Shown piece by piece: positions 1 through 8,675 of a stretch of DNA of 64,000 bases (positions within the stretch are counted from its first letter, which is position 1; every line of letters begins with the position of its first letter). Source of the stretch: Streptomyces sp. A3M-1-3 (GTDB taxonomy: Bacteria > Actinomycetota > Actinomycetes > Streptomycetales > Streptomycetaceae); contig NZ_JANAVP010000009.1 of NCBI RefSeq assembly GCF_024213665.1, positions 124,001 to 188,000 of the forward strand, read 5' to 3'. The notes below the pieces were generated by a model. That model was not told the DNA's origin. It ran no database searches and was given only the letters and a program-made list of their open reading frames with translations. Made by a program: the position numbers and the translations under genes.

Positions 1-545
1 TACTTCGAGTCCCAGCGTCGGGCGTCATCTGCGGCATCCCGCAGTTCGTCGAGGTCCGCCCGGCCGACCTGTTTCCCACCACGGTGGTGGGCGGTGTCGT
101 CGGCGGGTGTGACCAGCCACCGGGTGACGGGGATGGTGAAGGCGGACACGGCGAAGCCGGATCCGGTGAGGAAGTCGCGGCGGTTCACGGAGCTCCAGAA
201 CGAAGTGGCAGCGCGGACTGCGTCGGCGGGATCTCGCGGGAAATCCAACCCCATGTTCGTGTCCGGTGTCTCCGCCTCGCCCATACCGATCTCCGCGAGG
301 CTGACCGGACGACCGAGCCGTTCGGCGAGGGCCTGCGTGATCAGCTTCGGCACCGGCCACTTCGGAGTCATGCCGCGGCGGCACCAGTTCGCGACGGAGG
401 TATGCGAGTAGTCCGTCTCCAGGCCGGCTGCCTGGGCGAGCTGGTTGACACGCAGAGCCAGGGACTTGTGGCTTGCGCCAGAGGCTTCGATGAGCCGGGC
501 CAGGTCCATGTTGGGCGGACGAGTCCGGCGGGCGGTCGACGCCAC
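1..545 (-). CDS. XRE-type transcriptional regulator, 3' end outside the window
   Basis: The reading frame opens with GTG at 545 behind a GGGAGAAGG Shine-Dalgarno and stays open to base 1, so only the N-terminal 181 residues are visible. Residues 13-80 look like a helix-turn-helix domain (MDLARLIEASGASHKSLA, then SVANWCRRG and LITQALAERLGRPVSLAEIG). Next come a linker and a twin-Arg-like stretch, NRRDFLTGSGFAVSAFTIP, which in these Streptomyces regulators is cytoplasmic and precedes a tetratricopeptide-like C-terminal part. It diverges from the asparagine-synthase-like gene at 845 and may control that island; this is inferred from position only. The family call is by resemblance and the ligand is unknown. 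Confidence 0.75.
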   Translation of the reverse strand, partial: MASTARRTRPPNMDLARLIEASGASHKSLALRVNQLAQAAGLETDYSHTSVANWCRRGMTPKWPVPKLITQALAERLGRPVSLAEIGMGEAETPDTNMGLDFPRDPADAVRAATSFWSSVNRRDFLTGSGFAVSAFTIPVTRWLVTPADDTAHHRGGKQVGRADLDELRDAADDARRWDSK

Positions 546-844
546 GACCTTCTCCCTTGACCGGGTACTGGAGCGTTACGCACACGAACCCGTGTTTGAG
601 CACGGAGTCGTACGTGACTGAGCACGAAGAGCCGTACGCAACACGTGTGTTGGGTCACCGAGGGTATTGCCTGGCGGGCCCGCAGTGAACCGCGTCTGTG
701 AGTTGTGAGCCCCCTTGCGAGCCCTCCCCCGGCTTCCCCCGGCCCGCTGAGATGAGAGCCCAGGCCGCCGCCGGGACGGACAGGGATTCCTCCCGGCGGC
801 TGCCGCCGCCAAGGCACCACCACTCACACTCGGGGGTGAACCAG
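546..844. promoter_or_regulatory. Divergent intergenic region of the island
   Basis: These 299 bases separate the XRE-type regulator from the amidotransferase gene. They hold several short inverted repeats suited to regulator binding: ACACG/CGTGT around 581-594, and an ACACGTGT palindrome near 642. The tract before the downstream gene is C-rich. No convincing protein-coding frame is present; the longer open frames here are out of register with any recognisable protein. Confidence 0.35.
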
Positions 845-2611
845 ATGTGCGGAATCGCAGGACTGGCCGGAGGCGACGCCATCCGGCACCAGACCACAGT
901 CCAGGCCATGGGGCTGTCCCAGCACTACCGCGGCCCGGACGGCACCATGCACGCCGCCGCCTCGGACGGTCGGGCAGTGCTGGCCATGAACACGCTGCTG
1001 ATCGTCGACCCGCAGGCCCATCCCGGGCCCTACCTCGACCGCGAGAGCGGGATCCTGCTGGCCTTCAACGGCGAGATCTACAACTTCCGCCAGCAAGCCG
1101 CCGCCTGGGGCATCCGGCTCGCGGCCCGGGAGTCGGACGCCCACTTCCTGCTGCGGGCCTGGGCCAAACTCGGCCCGGCCTGCCTGGACGGGCTGGACGG
1201 CATGTTCGCCCTCGCCGTCTATGACCCACAGGCCGGCCGACTGTTCCTCGCGCGGGACCGGCTCGGCGAGAAGCCCCTTTACTGGCGCCTCGACGGCGGC
1301 CGGCTCGCGTTCGCCTCCGAGGTCACCACCCTGACCGGCTACGGGACGGCCCCGCTGGTCCTGCGGCCGGAGGTCGTGGCAATCGAGACCCCGGTCGGCG
1401 TCGACACCCCGTTCCAGGGCATCCAGCTGCTGGCCCCCGCCACACTGCTGGCCTTTGACGTCGCCAGCGGATCACTCGACCAGCAGACCTGGTGGCGGCT
1501 GGAAGACCGCCAGCCTTTCGAAGGCGACTACACGGCCGCGCTCGCGAAGTACTCCGTCGTGCTCGCCGAGCAGATCCCGCTGCGGGCCCCGGCCTGTGAC
1601 TTCGCGCTGCTGCTGTCGGGCGGGCTGGACTCCTCGGTGCTGGCCTACCTGATGCGGCCGCCGGTCTGCGTCACCGTCCGCTACCGCGGGCAGGACCGGC
1701 TCGACGAATCCAAGATCGCCGCCCGGATCGCGAAAGACATCGGCGCCGAGCTCGTGGTGGTCGAGCCGGACCACGTCGACTTCACCACCGTCCTACCGCA
1801 CATGATGTCCGCCCTGGACTACCCGATGGGCAACGCGTCGACATTCTCCGAGCACATGGCCTACCGGAAGGTCTCCGACCTGGGCCTGAAGGTCGTGATC
1901 GGAGGGCTGGGACCGGACGAATTCCTGATGGGCTACGTCCGCCAGGCCCTCGTCCTGTTCGGTCCGGACACCGTGCTGGACGCGGGCTTGGAGGCATACC
2001 GGCCCCTGGCCGCGAAGCTGATGCACACCGCCGGCGAACCGCTCGATCCCGCCGAGGCCGTCACCCGGCTCGTTCTTCGCGGCCCGGACCCCGAAGGGCG
2101 GATCCAAGAGCTGGTCGCCGACGCGATGAGCCGGGCCGGCGGGGACCTCGCCCGCGCTCTCACCCTCGCCGACCTGGCGACCGCATGGCGTCCGCTGGTG
2201 ATGACCAGCGACAAGCTCGCCTCCGCCTACGCGTTAGAGCGCCGGTCGCCTTACCTCGCACGCGAGTTGGTGGAGCTGTCCTACCGCCTCCCGGCCGAGC
2301 ACAAGATCACCGACCCCGCCGAGGGGAAGCGGATCCTGCGGGACGCCGCGAAGGCCCTGGGCCTGCCCAGGGAGGTTTGGGCCAGCCGGGACAAGCTCGG
2401 CTTCGCCAGCCCCGTCCCCGCCTGGCTCAACGGCCCGCTCGCCACCTGGACGGACGCCCAGATCAACACCGCGCTGACCGACGCGCCGCCCGCCTGGCGG
2501 CCGCTGCTGGAGAACGGGCTGAAGCCCGGCGGCCGGTTCGACCGCACCAGGATGCAGGCCCTGATGGCAGCCGCCTGGTTTTCGGACCAGACGGTGAGGG
2601 CCGCGGCATGA
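845..2611 (+). CDS. Asparagine synthase (glutamine-hydrolysing)-like amidotransferase
   Basis: The 588-residue protein begins MCGIAGLAGG, so after Met removal Cys2 would be the nucleophile of a class II glutaminase domain (about residues 2-200). The synthase half carries the ATP-pyrophosphatase loop SGGLDSS at residues 258-264. The family transfers glutamine-derived ammonia to an ATP-activated carboxylate, classically aspartate. An in-frame ATG at 698 would put 49 extra residues before Cys2 and abolish the glutaminase, so 845 is chosen; a G-rich GGGGGTG lies 8 bases upstream. It is followed by a NUDIX hydrolase and a UDP-sugar dehydrogenase, a context unlike primary asparagine synthesis. A specialised amidation of a sugar or peptide is therefore possible, but the substrate is not known. 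Confidence 0.9.
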   Translation: MCGIAGLAGGDAIRHQTTVQAMGLSQHYRGPDGTMHAAASDGRAVLAMNTLLIVDPQAHPGPYLDRESGILLAFNGEIYNFRQQAAAWGIRLAARESDAHFLLRAWAKLGPACLDGLDGMFALAVYDPQAGRLFLARDRLGEKPLYWRLDGGRLAFASEVTTLTGYGTAPLVLRPEVVAIETPVGVDTPFQGIQLLAPATLLAFDVASGSLDQQTWWRLEDRQPFEGDYTAALAKYSVVLAEQIPLRAPACDFALLLSGGLDSSVLAYLMRPPVCVTVRYRGQDRLDESKIAARIAKDIGAELVVVEPDHVDFTTVLPHMMSALDYPMGNASTFSEHMAYRKVSDLGLKVVIGGLGPDEFLMGYVRQALVLFGPDTVLDAGLEAYRPLAAKLMHTAGEPLDPAEAVTRLVLRGPDPEGRIQELVADAMSRAGGDLARALTLADLATAWRPLVMTSDKLASAYALERRSPYLARELVELSYRLPAEHKITDPAEGKRILRDAAKALGLPREVWASRDKLGFASPVPAWLNGPLATWTDAQINTALTDAPPAWRPLLENGLKPGGRFDRTRMQALMAAAWFSDQTVRAAA

Positions 2612-2639
2612 CGATTCCGTCCGTCACTACCGTGTCGGC

Positions 2640-3077
2640 ATGCACTCCGACACCACCGCCACCGAGGAGTCGGCCACCGCCCGCGGAGCGGTCGCCATCA
2701 TCGCCAACCGCCGCGGCGAACTCCTGATGCACCTGCGCGACGACCTGCCGAACATCGCCTGCCCCGCCCACTGGAGCCTGCTGGGCGGCGGCACCGACGA
2801 CGGCGAGACCTCCGCCGAGGCGATCCTCCGCGAGCTGGACGAGGAAGCCGGACTTGCCGTCGACCACGTCGAAGAGCTCTTCGACATCCGTGACGTTCGC
2901 GGCTCCGGGCAGTTGATCACCTTCTTCGCCGCCACCTGGGATGGCGACGAGGCCACCCTGCCCCTCGCGGAGGGCGTCAAGCTCCAGTTCTTCGCCCCCG
3001 AGCACCTCTGCATCCTCACGATCCCGCCGTTCATCCGGGACGGGATCCACCGCTATCTGGCCGCCCGGCCCACCTGA
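2640..3077 (+). CDS. NUDIX hydrolase
   Basis: The 145-residue protein has a complete NUDIX box at residues 51-73: GG, then GETSAEAILRELDEEAGL, with the REL..EE.G metal-binding residues in place. The family cleaves a nucleoside diphosphate linked to another moiety, such as a nucleotide sugar or oxidised nucleotide, using Mg2+. It starts 29 bases after the amidotransferase stop and precedes a nucleotide-sugar dehydrogenase, so a nucleotide-sugar substrate is a reasonable guess. The ATG at 2640 is the only start in this frame that keeps the N-terminal strand; no strong ribosome binding site is visible, so it may rely on coupling. Confidence 0.88.
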   Translation: MHSDTTATEESATARGAVAIIANRRGELLMHLRDDLPNIACPAHWSLLGGGTDDGETSAEAILRELDEEAGLAVDHVEELFDIRDVRGSGQLITFFAATWDGDEATLPLAEGVKLQFFAPEHLCILTIPPFIRDGIHRYLAARPT

Positions 3078-3103
3078 CCACCCGCCCTTCAGGGCGAGGG
3101 GAG

Positions 3104-3130
3104 GGTGGGGCCGCCGACGGCGGCCCCACC
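3104..3130 (+). terminator. 12-bp GC hairpin between NUDIX and dehydrogenase genes
   Basis: GGTGGGGCCGCC (3104-3115) pairs perfectly with GGCGGCCCCACC (3119-3130) around a 3-base loop. There is no T run. It sits after the NUDIX stop and directly before the ribosome binding site of the next gene. It may therefore reduce read-through or stabilise the upstream 3' end rather than end the operon. Confidence 0.6.
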
Positions 3131-3148
3131 CGAAGGGAAGACCCGCTC

Positions 3149-4468
3149 GTGAAGCTCACCGTCATCGGCTGCGGCTACCTCGGCGCCACCCACGCCGCCT
3201 GCATGGCCGAACTCGGCCACGAAGTCCTCGGCATGGAAGCCGACATGGACAAAGTCGCCACCCTCAACTCCGGCAAGGCCCCGTTCTTCGAACGCGACCT
3301 TGATGAGCTGCTGGCCAAGCACACCGCGTCGGGCCGGCTGAAGTTCACTGCCTCCTACGCGGAGGCCGCCGCCTTCGGCGAACTGCACTTCATCGGAGTC
3401 GGCACCCCGCAGCGGCCCGGAGAGCACGCCTACGACCTCACCCAGCTGTTCACTGCCGTCCGGCAGCTCGCACCCCGCCTCACCAACCCGGCTGTGATCG
3501 CGGTCAAGTGCACCGTTCCGGTCGGCACCGCACCCCGCGTCGCTGAACTCCTGCGTGACTTCGCCCCCGCCGGCGACGCGATTGAGGTCACCTGGAACCC
3601 GGAGTTCCTGCGCGAGTCGTTCGCAGTCGAGGACACCCTCCGCCCCGACCGGCTCGTCCTCGGCTTCAACACCGAGCACTCCTGGGCCGAGGCCCTCCTG
3701 CGGCAGTGCTTCGCGAAGATCATCGAGGCCGGAACGCCGACGATCGTCACCGACTGGGCCACCGCCGAGCTCGTGAAGTCGTCTGCGAACGCCTTCCTGG
3801 CCACGAAGATCTCGTTCATCAACGCGATGGCCGAGGTCTGCGAGATTGCCGGCGCCGACGTCTTCCAGCTCGCCGACGCCCTGGGGCACGACGTCCGCAT
3901 CGGGCGGCGCGGGATGCGGCCCGGCCTCGGCTTCGGCGGCGGCTGCCTGCCCAAGGACATCCGCGGCTTCATGGCGCGGGCCGGCGAGCTCGGCGCTGAC
4001 CAGGCCCTGACCTTCCTCCGCGAGGTCGACGCAATCAACAACCGCCGCCGCGGCCGGATGATCGACCTCGCCCGCGAACAGCTGGACGGCGATTTCATGG
4101 GCAAGCGGATCACCGTCTGGGGCGCCGCCTTCAAGCCCGAGACCGACGACATCCGTGACTCGCCCGCCCTCGCCGTCGCCCAGAAGATCCACGAACTCGG
4201 CGCCACGGTCACCGTCACCGACCCCAAGGCCCTCGACAATGCCCGCAAGGCACACCCCGAACTCGACTACGTCGACGACCCGATCGCCGCAGCCGAGGAC
4301 GCCGACCTGCTGCTGCACCTGACGGAGTGGTCCCAGTTCAGCCACGTTGACCCGCACCGGCTGGCCCAGCGGGTCGCCAGCCCGAAGGTCATCGACGGCC
4401 GCGGCACCCTCAACCCCGACCGCTGGCGCGAAGCCGGATGGGCCTACCGAGCTCTTGGCCGCCCCTGA
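3149..4468 (+). CDS. UDP-glucose/GDP-mannose dehydrogenase family protein
   Basis: The 439-residue enzyme has an N-terminal Rossmann fold starting MKLTVIGCGYLG (NAD binding), a central dimerisation helix region and a C-terminal UDP-binding domain. The catalytic Cys lies in GFGGGCLPKD at residue 266, and the family motif NPEFLRE is present. Members oxidise the C6 hydroxyl of a nucleotide sugar twice to give the uronic acid. The GTG at 3149 is used, behind GAAGGGAAG. It closes the small amidotransferase-NUDIX-dehydrogenase cluster, which suggests synthesis or modification of an acidic, possibly amidated, sugar. The exact nucleotide sugar cannot be told from sequence. Confidence 0.92.
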   Translation: MKLTVIGCGYLGATHAACMAELGHEVLGMEADMDKVATLNSGKAPFFERDLDELLAKHTASGRLKFTASYAEAAAFGELHFIGVGTPQRPGEHAYDLTQLFTAVRQLAPRLTNPAVIAVKCTVPVGTAPRVAELLRDFAPAGDAIEVTWNPEFLRESFAVEDTLRPDRLVLGFNTEHSWAEALLRQCFAKIIEAGTPTIVTDWATAELVKSSANAFLATKISFINAMAEVCEIAGADVFQLADALGHDVRIGRRGMRPGLGFGGGCLPKDIRGFMARAGELGADQALTFLREVDAINNRRRGRMIDLAREQLDGDFMGKRITVWGAAFKPETDDIRDSPALAVAQKIHELGATVTVTDPKALDNARKAHPELDYVDDPIAAAEDADLLLHLTEWSQFSHVDPHRLAQRVASPKVIDGRGTLNPDRWREAGWAYRALGRP

Positions 4469-4484
4469 TCGTCCCGGGCAAGCA

Positions 4485-4520
4485 GGTCCCGGCAGCCCCG
4501 CTCCAGAGGCAGCCGGGACC
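4485..4520 (+). terminator. Terminator hairpin after the dehydrogenase gene
   Basis: GGTCCCGGC (4485-4493) pairs with GCCGGGACC (4512-4520) around an 18-base loop, 16 bases after the stop codon. This matches the GC-rich, U-poor terminators usual in Streptomyces. Confidence 0.55.
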
Positions 4521-4747
4521 TTCGCCGTTCAGCCTCGCCGACGCACTCCTGACGCGGTGAGCGTGATCAACGACAGTCGCGTCCATGGACGCAGGACTTG
4601 CAGGGCTTCTCGGCGGTGTCATCGGCGCCGCCGTCGGCGGATAGTCCTCGTGATGTGCGCCGCGTCTGGCGGACGGAGTCCGCCGCAGCGGGTGGCGCGC
4701 GGCGGAGCGGCAGGGGCGGGTTCGCGGCGTGGGGCTGGCGGGTGGGG
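4521..4747. other. Island/core junction, no supported gene
   Basis: This stretch separates the accessory cluster from the conserved afsQ locus. The only item of note is a 19-codon frame at 4585-4644, ATG to TAG. It encodes MDAGLAGLLGGVIGAAVGG, a glycine-zipper-like hydrophobic peptide resembling the N-terminus of a membrane protein that has lost its remainder. No ribosome binding site supports it. It may be the scar of a deleted gene at the edge of the island. Confidence 0.3.
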
Positions 4748-5362
4748 TCAGGAGGGGGTGGGGCGGACTACTTCGCCCAGGGTTGGGACCGCCTCCGGGC
4801 GGGCGCGGAGGGATTCCGTGCACTCCCACTCCCGTGGCGGGTCCTCGTCCGGGCCGCCCAGCACCACCGGTCCGTCCGCGGCGATCGCCTCGCTGCCCGC
4901 CAGGGTGCACACGATCTGCGCCAGGGCCAGCGGCGGCAGGTCCTCGGGGCGGCGGCTGAGCCGCAGCGTCTCCTTCGGGTCGCCGGGCCGGCGGCCCGCG
5001 GCTACCGTCAGCGTCTCCGGTACCTCCGTCGAGAACCCCGCATCCCGCTCCGCCGATGACGGCACCCGCTCCAGCTCGCCGAGGAGCTCCTGCGCGACCG
5101 TCGCCGACGTACTGCCGGGCTTGTTCTCCGCGAGCGGTACCACCCGCTTCACCGCCACCAGCTGTGATCCGCAGACCAGCTGCACTTCCACCCGGACACC
5201 GTCCGAGGGCTGCGCCCCGCCGTCCTCCGGCGGGCTGTCGCAGGACACCCGCGAGGGAGCGGGCCCGGCGTCGACGGGTACCGACGTGGCCCGGATCCCG
5301 CAGCCGGTGATCCCGCTGCCGACCAGCAGCAGAAGGCACGCCAGCCCCAGCCGTGTCCTCAT
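4748..5362 (-). CDS. Lipoprotein of the afsQ operon
   Basis: The 204-residue protein starts with a short positively charged n-region, a leucine-rich core and the lipobox GITG|C at Cys21, so it should be a lipid-anchored extracytoplasmic protein. The rest contains four more cysteines (residues 41, 64, 152, 181) and no domain I can name. Its ATG overlaps the sensor kinase stop in the sequence ATGA (5359-5362), indicating translational coupling. The analogous S. coelicolor gene sits downstream of afsQ2. A role in modulating signal perception by the kinase is plausible by analogy with CseA in the SigE system, but that is inference. Confidence 0.85.
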   Translation of the reverse strand: MRTRLGLACLLLLVGSGITGCGIRATSVPVDAGPAPSRVSCDSPPEDGGAQPSDGVRVEVQLVCGSQLVAVKRVVPLAENKPGSTSATVAQELLGELERVPSSAERDAGFSTEVPETLTVAAGRRPGDPKETLRLSRRPEDLPPLALAQIVCTLAGSEAIAADGPVVLGGPDEDPPREWECTESLRARPEAVPTLGEVVRPTPS

Positions 5363-6846
5363 CGCACACCGCCTTCCCCGGTCAGACCCGACGCGTCCAT
5401 CGGCAGCCGCAGGACGAACACCGCGCCGCCCTCCGGCGAGTTCGCCGCTGTGATGTCGCCCCCGTGGATGTGCGCGTTCTCCATCGCGATCGACAGGCCG
5501 AGCCCGCTGCCCTCGGACCGCGGCCGCGACGCGCTCGCCTTGTAGAAGCGGTCGAACACGTGCGGCAGGACGTCCTCCGGGATACCCGGACCGTGGTCCT
5601 GCACCTCGATGACCAGCTCCGCGTCCACCGTCCGTACCGACACCCGGACCGGCGAGCCGCCGTGCTTGAGCGCGTTGCCGATCAGGTTCGCCAGGATCAC
5701 GTCGAGCCGGCGCGGATCGAGCCGCGCCACGATCCCGCGCTCCGCGTCCAGTTCGACCGCGTCCAGCCACGCGCGCGCGTCGATGCAGGCGGTCACCTGG
5801 TCGGCGACGTCGACGTCGTCGAGGACCAGCCGGGCCGTACCCGCGTCAAAGCGGGTGACCTCCATCAGGTTCTCCACCAGGTCGTTCAGCCGACGGGTCT
5901 CGCTCACCACCAGAGTCACCGCGGGGGCGATCATCGGGTCGAGGTCCTCGACCTCCTCCTCCAGCACCTCCGCCACGGCGGTGAGCGCGGTGAGCGGAGT
6001 GCGCAGCTCGTGCGACATGTCGGCGACGAAGCGGCGGCTGGACTCCTCCCGCGCGCTCATGTCCGCGACCTTCTTCTCCAGCGCTTCCGCGGTCCGGTTG
6101 AACGTACGGGAGAGATCGGCGAGTTCGTCCGTCCCGGACACGTGCAGCCGGGTGTCCAGCTTCCCCTCCCCGAGCCGCCGGGCCGCGTCACCGAGCCGCT
6201 GCACCGGCTTCAGTACGGTCGTGGCGGCGGCCTGCGCCAGCAGCGCCGAACCCAGCAGCGCGAGCGCGGTGGCGATCCCGAGGGACCAGGCGAGCGAGTT
6301 GAGGTCGTCGCGCTCCTGGGCCAGGGACTTGAGCATGTAGCCGGTCGGCCCGCCGCCGATGATCCGCGTCCCGCCGACCAGGTACGGGTTGCCCTTCGGC
6401 TTCGTCCGCTGCCAGTACACGTGGTACTCGACATCATTGGCCGCGGTGACCTTCTGCCGGTCGTTCACCGCTTCCTGAAGGGACGTCGGCACGTTCTCCA
6501 GGGTGAACGAATCCAGGTCGGAGGAGCCGATCACGGTCCGCCCGCCGGCCTGCTCGTCCACCAGCAGCACGCTGTAGCCGGGGCTGCTGTTCGCCATCAG
6601 CTCGGCGGTCCGCTTGAGCTCCTCCGGCGTCGGATCCTGCGGCAGCGCGGCGGCGCGGTTCTGCATCTCCTGCTTGAAGTCGCCCAGCGCGGCGTCCTGG
6701 GTACGGGTCAGGACCGCTTCGCGGTTGAGCCAGTACGCGATCCCGGACGCGGAGACCGCGGCGGTGAGCGCCACGAGGGCGAAGACGACGACGAGACGGA
6801 GCCGCAGGCTGGTCCAGCGCAGACCGGCGTGTATCGCTTTCTTCAC
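5359..6846 (-). CDS. afsQ2: AfsQ2 sensor histidine kinase
   Basis: This 495-residue membrane kinase has TM1 at about residues 15-40, an extracytoplasmic domain to about 183, and TM2 at about 185-207. A HAMP linker, a HisKA domain with phospho-acceptor His279 (FVADMSHELRTPL) and a HATPase domain (NLIGNALKHG, DHGPGIP, GSGLGLSIA) follow. The GTG at 6846 lies behind GGGAAG. It lies downstream of the response regulator and next to a divergent sigma gene, the arrangement of afsQ1-afsQ2/sigQ, which in S. coelicolor controls antibiotic production and nitrogen or nutrient responses. The 112-base gap to afsQ1 has no gene. Confidence 0.87.
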   Translation of the reverse strand: MKKAIHAGLRWTSLRLRLVVVFALVALTAAVSASGIAYWLNREAVLTRTQDAALGDFKQEMQNRAAALPQDPTPEELKRTAELMANSSPGYSVLLVDEQAGGRTVIGSSDLDSFTLENVPTSLQEAVNDRQKVTAANDVEYHVYWQRTKPKGNPYLVGGTRIIGGGPTGYMLKSLAQERDDLNSLAWSLGIATALALLGSALLAQAAATTVLKPVQRLGDAARRLGEGKLDTRLHVSGTDELADLSRTFNRTAEALEKKVADMSAREESSRRFVADMSHELRTPLTALTAVAEVLEEEVEDLDPMIAPAVTLVVSETRRLNDLVENLMEVTRFDAGTARLVLDDVDVADQVTACIDARAWLDAVELDAERGIVARLDPRRLDVILANLIGNALKHGGSPVRVSVRTVDAELVIEVQDHGPGIPEDVLPHVFDRFYKASASRPRSEGSGLGLSIAMENAHIHGGDITAANSPEGGAVFVLRLPMDASGLTGEGGVR

Positions 6847-6958
6847 ACCATCTTCCCGTTCGCCCCGCCGCGGCAGCTGCTGGTGTCACGGTCGCCCGCG
6901 CGGCGCAGAGGTGCGGCCATCGCTGCTGTCTGCAGCCCGGCGGCCGCGCGTGCGTCGC

Positions 6959-7645
6959 TCACGATGGCGAGTCCAGCCGGTACCCCACGCCACGCACCGT
7001 ACGGATCAGCGTCGGGGACGACGGAATGTCCTCGACCTTCGCCCGCAGCCGCTGGACGCACGCGTCCACCAGACGTGAGTCGCCCAGGTAGTCGTGCTCC
7101 CACACCAGCCGGAGCAACTGCTGCCGCGACAGCGCCTGTCCGGGCCTGCGGCTGAGCTCCAGCAGCAGCCGCAGCTCGGTCGGCGTGAGTTGCAGGTCCT
7201 CGCCGTTCTTGGTGACGGTCATCGCCGAGCGGTCGATCACGAGGGAACCGAAGCTGGCCGAGTCACTGGCCTCGCGCTCACCGCGCCTGAGCACGGCACG
7301 GATCCTGGCGTCGAGGACTCGTCCCTGTACCGGCTTGACCACGTAGTCGTCCGCGCCGGACTCAAGTCCGACCACCACGTCGATGTCGTCGTTGCGCGCG
7401 GTCAGCAGGATGATCGGCAGCTGGTCCGTGCGCCTGATGCGCCGGCACACCTCGAAACCGTCGATCCCGGGCAGCATCACATCCAGCACGATCAGGTCCG
7501 GCCGCTGCTCGCGCAGCAGCTTCAGGCCGTCCTCGCCCGTCGCCGCGGTGGCCACACGGTGGCCCTGGCGGGACAGGGAGAGTTCGAGGGCCGTGCGGAT
7601 GGCGTCGTCGTCCTCGATCAGCAACAGGAAAGGCACGGAGGTCAT
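6959..7645 (-). CDS. afsQ1: AfsQ1 response regulator (OmpR family)
   Basis: The 228-residue protein has a receiver domain with the acidic pocket EDDD (11-14), the phospho-accepting Asp55 in LIVLDVMLPG and a conserved Lys in VVKP. A winged-helix DNA-binding domain follows (LTPTELRLLLELSRRPG, then VRGVGYRLD). AfsQ1 is the partner of the kinase encoded downstream. In S. coelicolor it activates sigQ and antibiotic cluster regulators and acts in nitrogen regulation. The divergent region to sigQ carries a matching binding box at 7762-7777. The Shine-Dalgarno before the ATG at 7645 is weak. Confidence 0.88.
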   Translation of the reverse strand: MTSVPFLLLIEDDDAIRTALELSLSRQGHRVATAATGEDGLKLLREQRPDLIVLDVMLPGIDGFEVCRRIRRTDQLPIILLTARNDDIDVVVGLESGADDYVVKPVQGRVLDARIRAVLRRGEREASDSASFGSLVIDRSAMTVTKNGEDLQLTPTELRLLLELSRRPGQALSRQQLLRLVWEHDYLGDSRLVDACVQRLRAKVEDIPSSPTLIRTVRGVGYRLDSPS

Positions 7646-7761
7646 TCTGTCCCATGGGGGCGGGGGAGTTCGACAAGTCGGACCGCTCCCCTCGCTCCGT
7701 ACCCGGAGCAGAACGGCCCGTGACGACCACCGGGCGCCTCGCCCGTCGCGCCGGAGCCCCT

Positions 7762-7777
7762 GTGACGCGCCTGTGAC
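7762..7777. promoter_or_regulatory. AfsQ1 box in the afsQ1-sigQ intergenic region
   Basis: GTGAC (7762-7766), six bases, GTGAC (7773-7777): an exact match to the published AfsQ1 consensus GTnAC-n6-GTnAC. It lies 84 bases before the sigQ start and 116 bases before the afsQ1 start, so it could serve either promoter. Activation of sigQ is the established role in S. coelicolor. Confidence 0.85.
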
Positions 7778-7860
7778 AGTCGGCGGACAGCGCCATGAAA
7801 CTGCCCGGGCAAGCTTTTTGGCACACGGACCGAAGCAGACTCCACGACGGGGGGCGCGAG

Positions 7861-8619
7861 ATGAACACGCTGCAAGGAACCACCACCAGCGCAGTTGTCA
7901 CGCGGCTCCACGGCGGCACACGGAGCGCCGAGAAGTCCGGTGCCGTGAGCGGGCGGGGGTGCGCTCGCGGCATCGGGCGTCAGCGGCAGGCCTTCATGGT
8001 CGCCATTGACGCACCTGTGGGGCCCGCGGCGGTTGCCGGGGGGAACGGGGGAAGCGGGGACGCGTACCGGGAGGCCGAGGGGGAGCGGCAGTCCCTGTCC
8101 GAGGCGGAGTTCACCGCCTACGTACGGGAACGTCGTGCCTCCCTGTACGCGACCGCCTACCACCTGACCGGCGACCGGTTCGAGGCGGAGGACCTGCTCC
8201 AGAGCGCGCTGTTCTCGACGTACCGGGCATGGGACCGGATCAGTGACAAGGCCGCGGTCGGCGGCTATCTGCGCCGCACGATGACGAACCTGCACATCAG
8301 CGCGTGGCGCCGGCGCAAGCTCAACGAGTACCCGACCGAGGAACTGCCGGAGACGGCGGGCGACACCGACGCGATGCGCGGCACCGAGCTGCGCGCCGTG
8401 CTCTGGCAGGCGCTCGCCCGGCTTCCGGAACTGCAGCGCACAATGCTGGTTCTCCGCTACTACGAGGGCCGTACGGACCCGGAGATCGCGGAGATCCTGG
8501 ACATCAGTGTCGGCACGGTGAAGTCGAGCATCTGGCGGTCGCTCCGCCGGCTGCGCGAGGACGAGGTCCTCAGCTTCGGCCGTGACGAGGAGGAGTCCTT
8601 CGGCGAGCTGGTGGCCTGA
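7861..8619 (+). CDS. sigQ: SigQ, ECF-type RNA polymerase sigma factor
   Basis: This is a 252-residue sigma factor. About 70 residues of low-complexity N-terminus precede region 2 (YATAYHLTGDRFEAEDLLQS) and region 4 (LPELQRTMLVLRYYEG, then DPEIAEILDISVGTVKSSI). The frame extends upstream to 7795, but the ATG at 7861 follows GGGGGGCGCGAG and matches the usual start of this family. It diverges from afsQ1 and lies just past an AfsQ1 box. In S. coelicolor SigQ opposes AfsQ1 in control of antibiotics. Confidence 0.87.
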   Translation: MNTLQGTTTSAVVTRLHGGTRSAEKSGAVSGRGCARGIGRQRQAFMVAIDAPVGPAAVAGGNGGSGDAYREAEGERQSLSEAEFTAYVRERRASLYATAYHLTGDRFEAEDLLQSALFSTYRAWDRISDKAAVGGYLRRTMTNLHISAWRRRKLNEYPTEELPETAGDTDAMRGTELRAVLWQALARLPELQRTMLVLRYYEGRTDPEIAEILDISVGTVKSSIWRSLRRLREDEVLSFGRDEEESFGELVA

Positions 8620-8675
8620 GGGAACGGGGGTCCTGCCTCTTGGGGGAGGGGCAGGAAGCACGGGGGCACGGGGGA

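Noticed and set aside
698..844. ATG at 698 as the start of the amidotransferase
   Set aside because: It would bury the essential Cys2 nucleophile of the glutaminase domain behind 49 low-complexity residues.
3104..3130. Hairpin before the dehydrogenase gene as a riboswitch
   Set aside because: It is a simple perfect stem with a 3-base loop and no conserved aptamer-like architecture.
5353..7155. A 600-codon plus-strand frame over afsQ2
   Set aside because: It is the complement of the kinase gene, His/Arg/Gln-rich, with no recognisable motifs; the minus strand encodes a complete histidine kinase.
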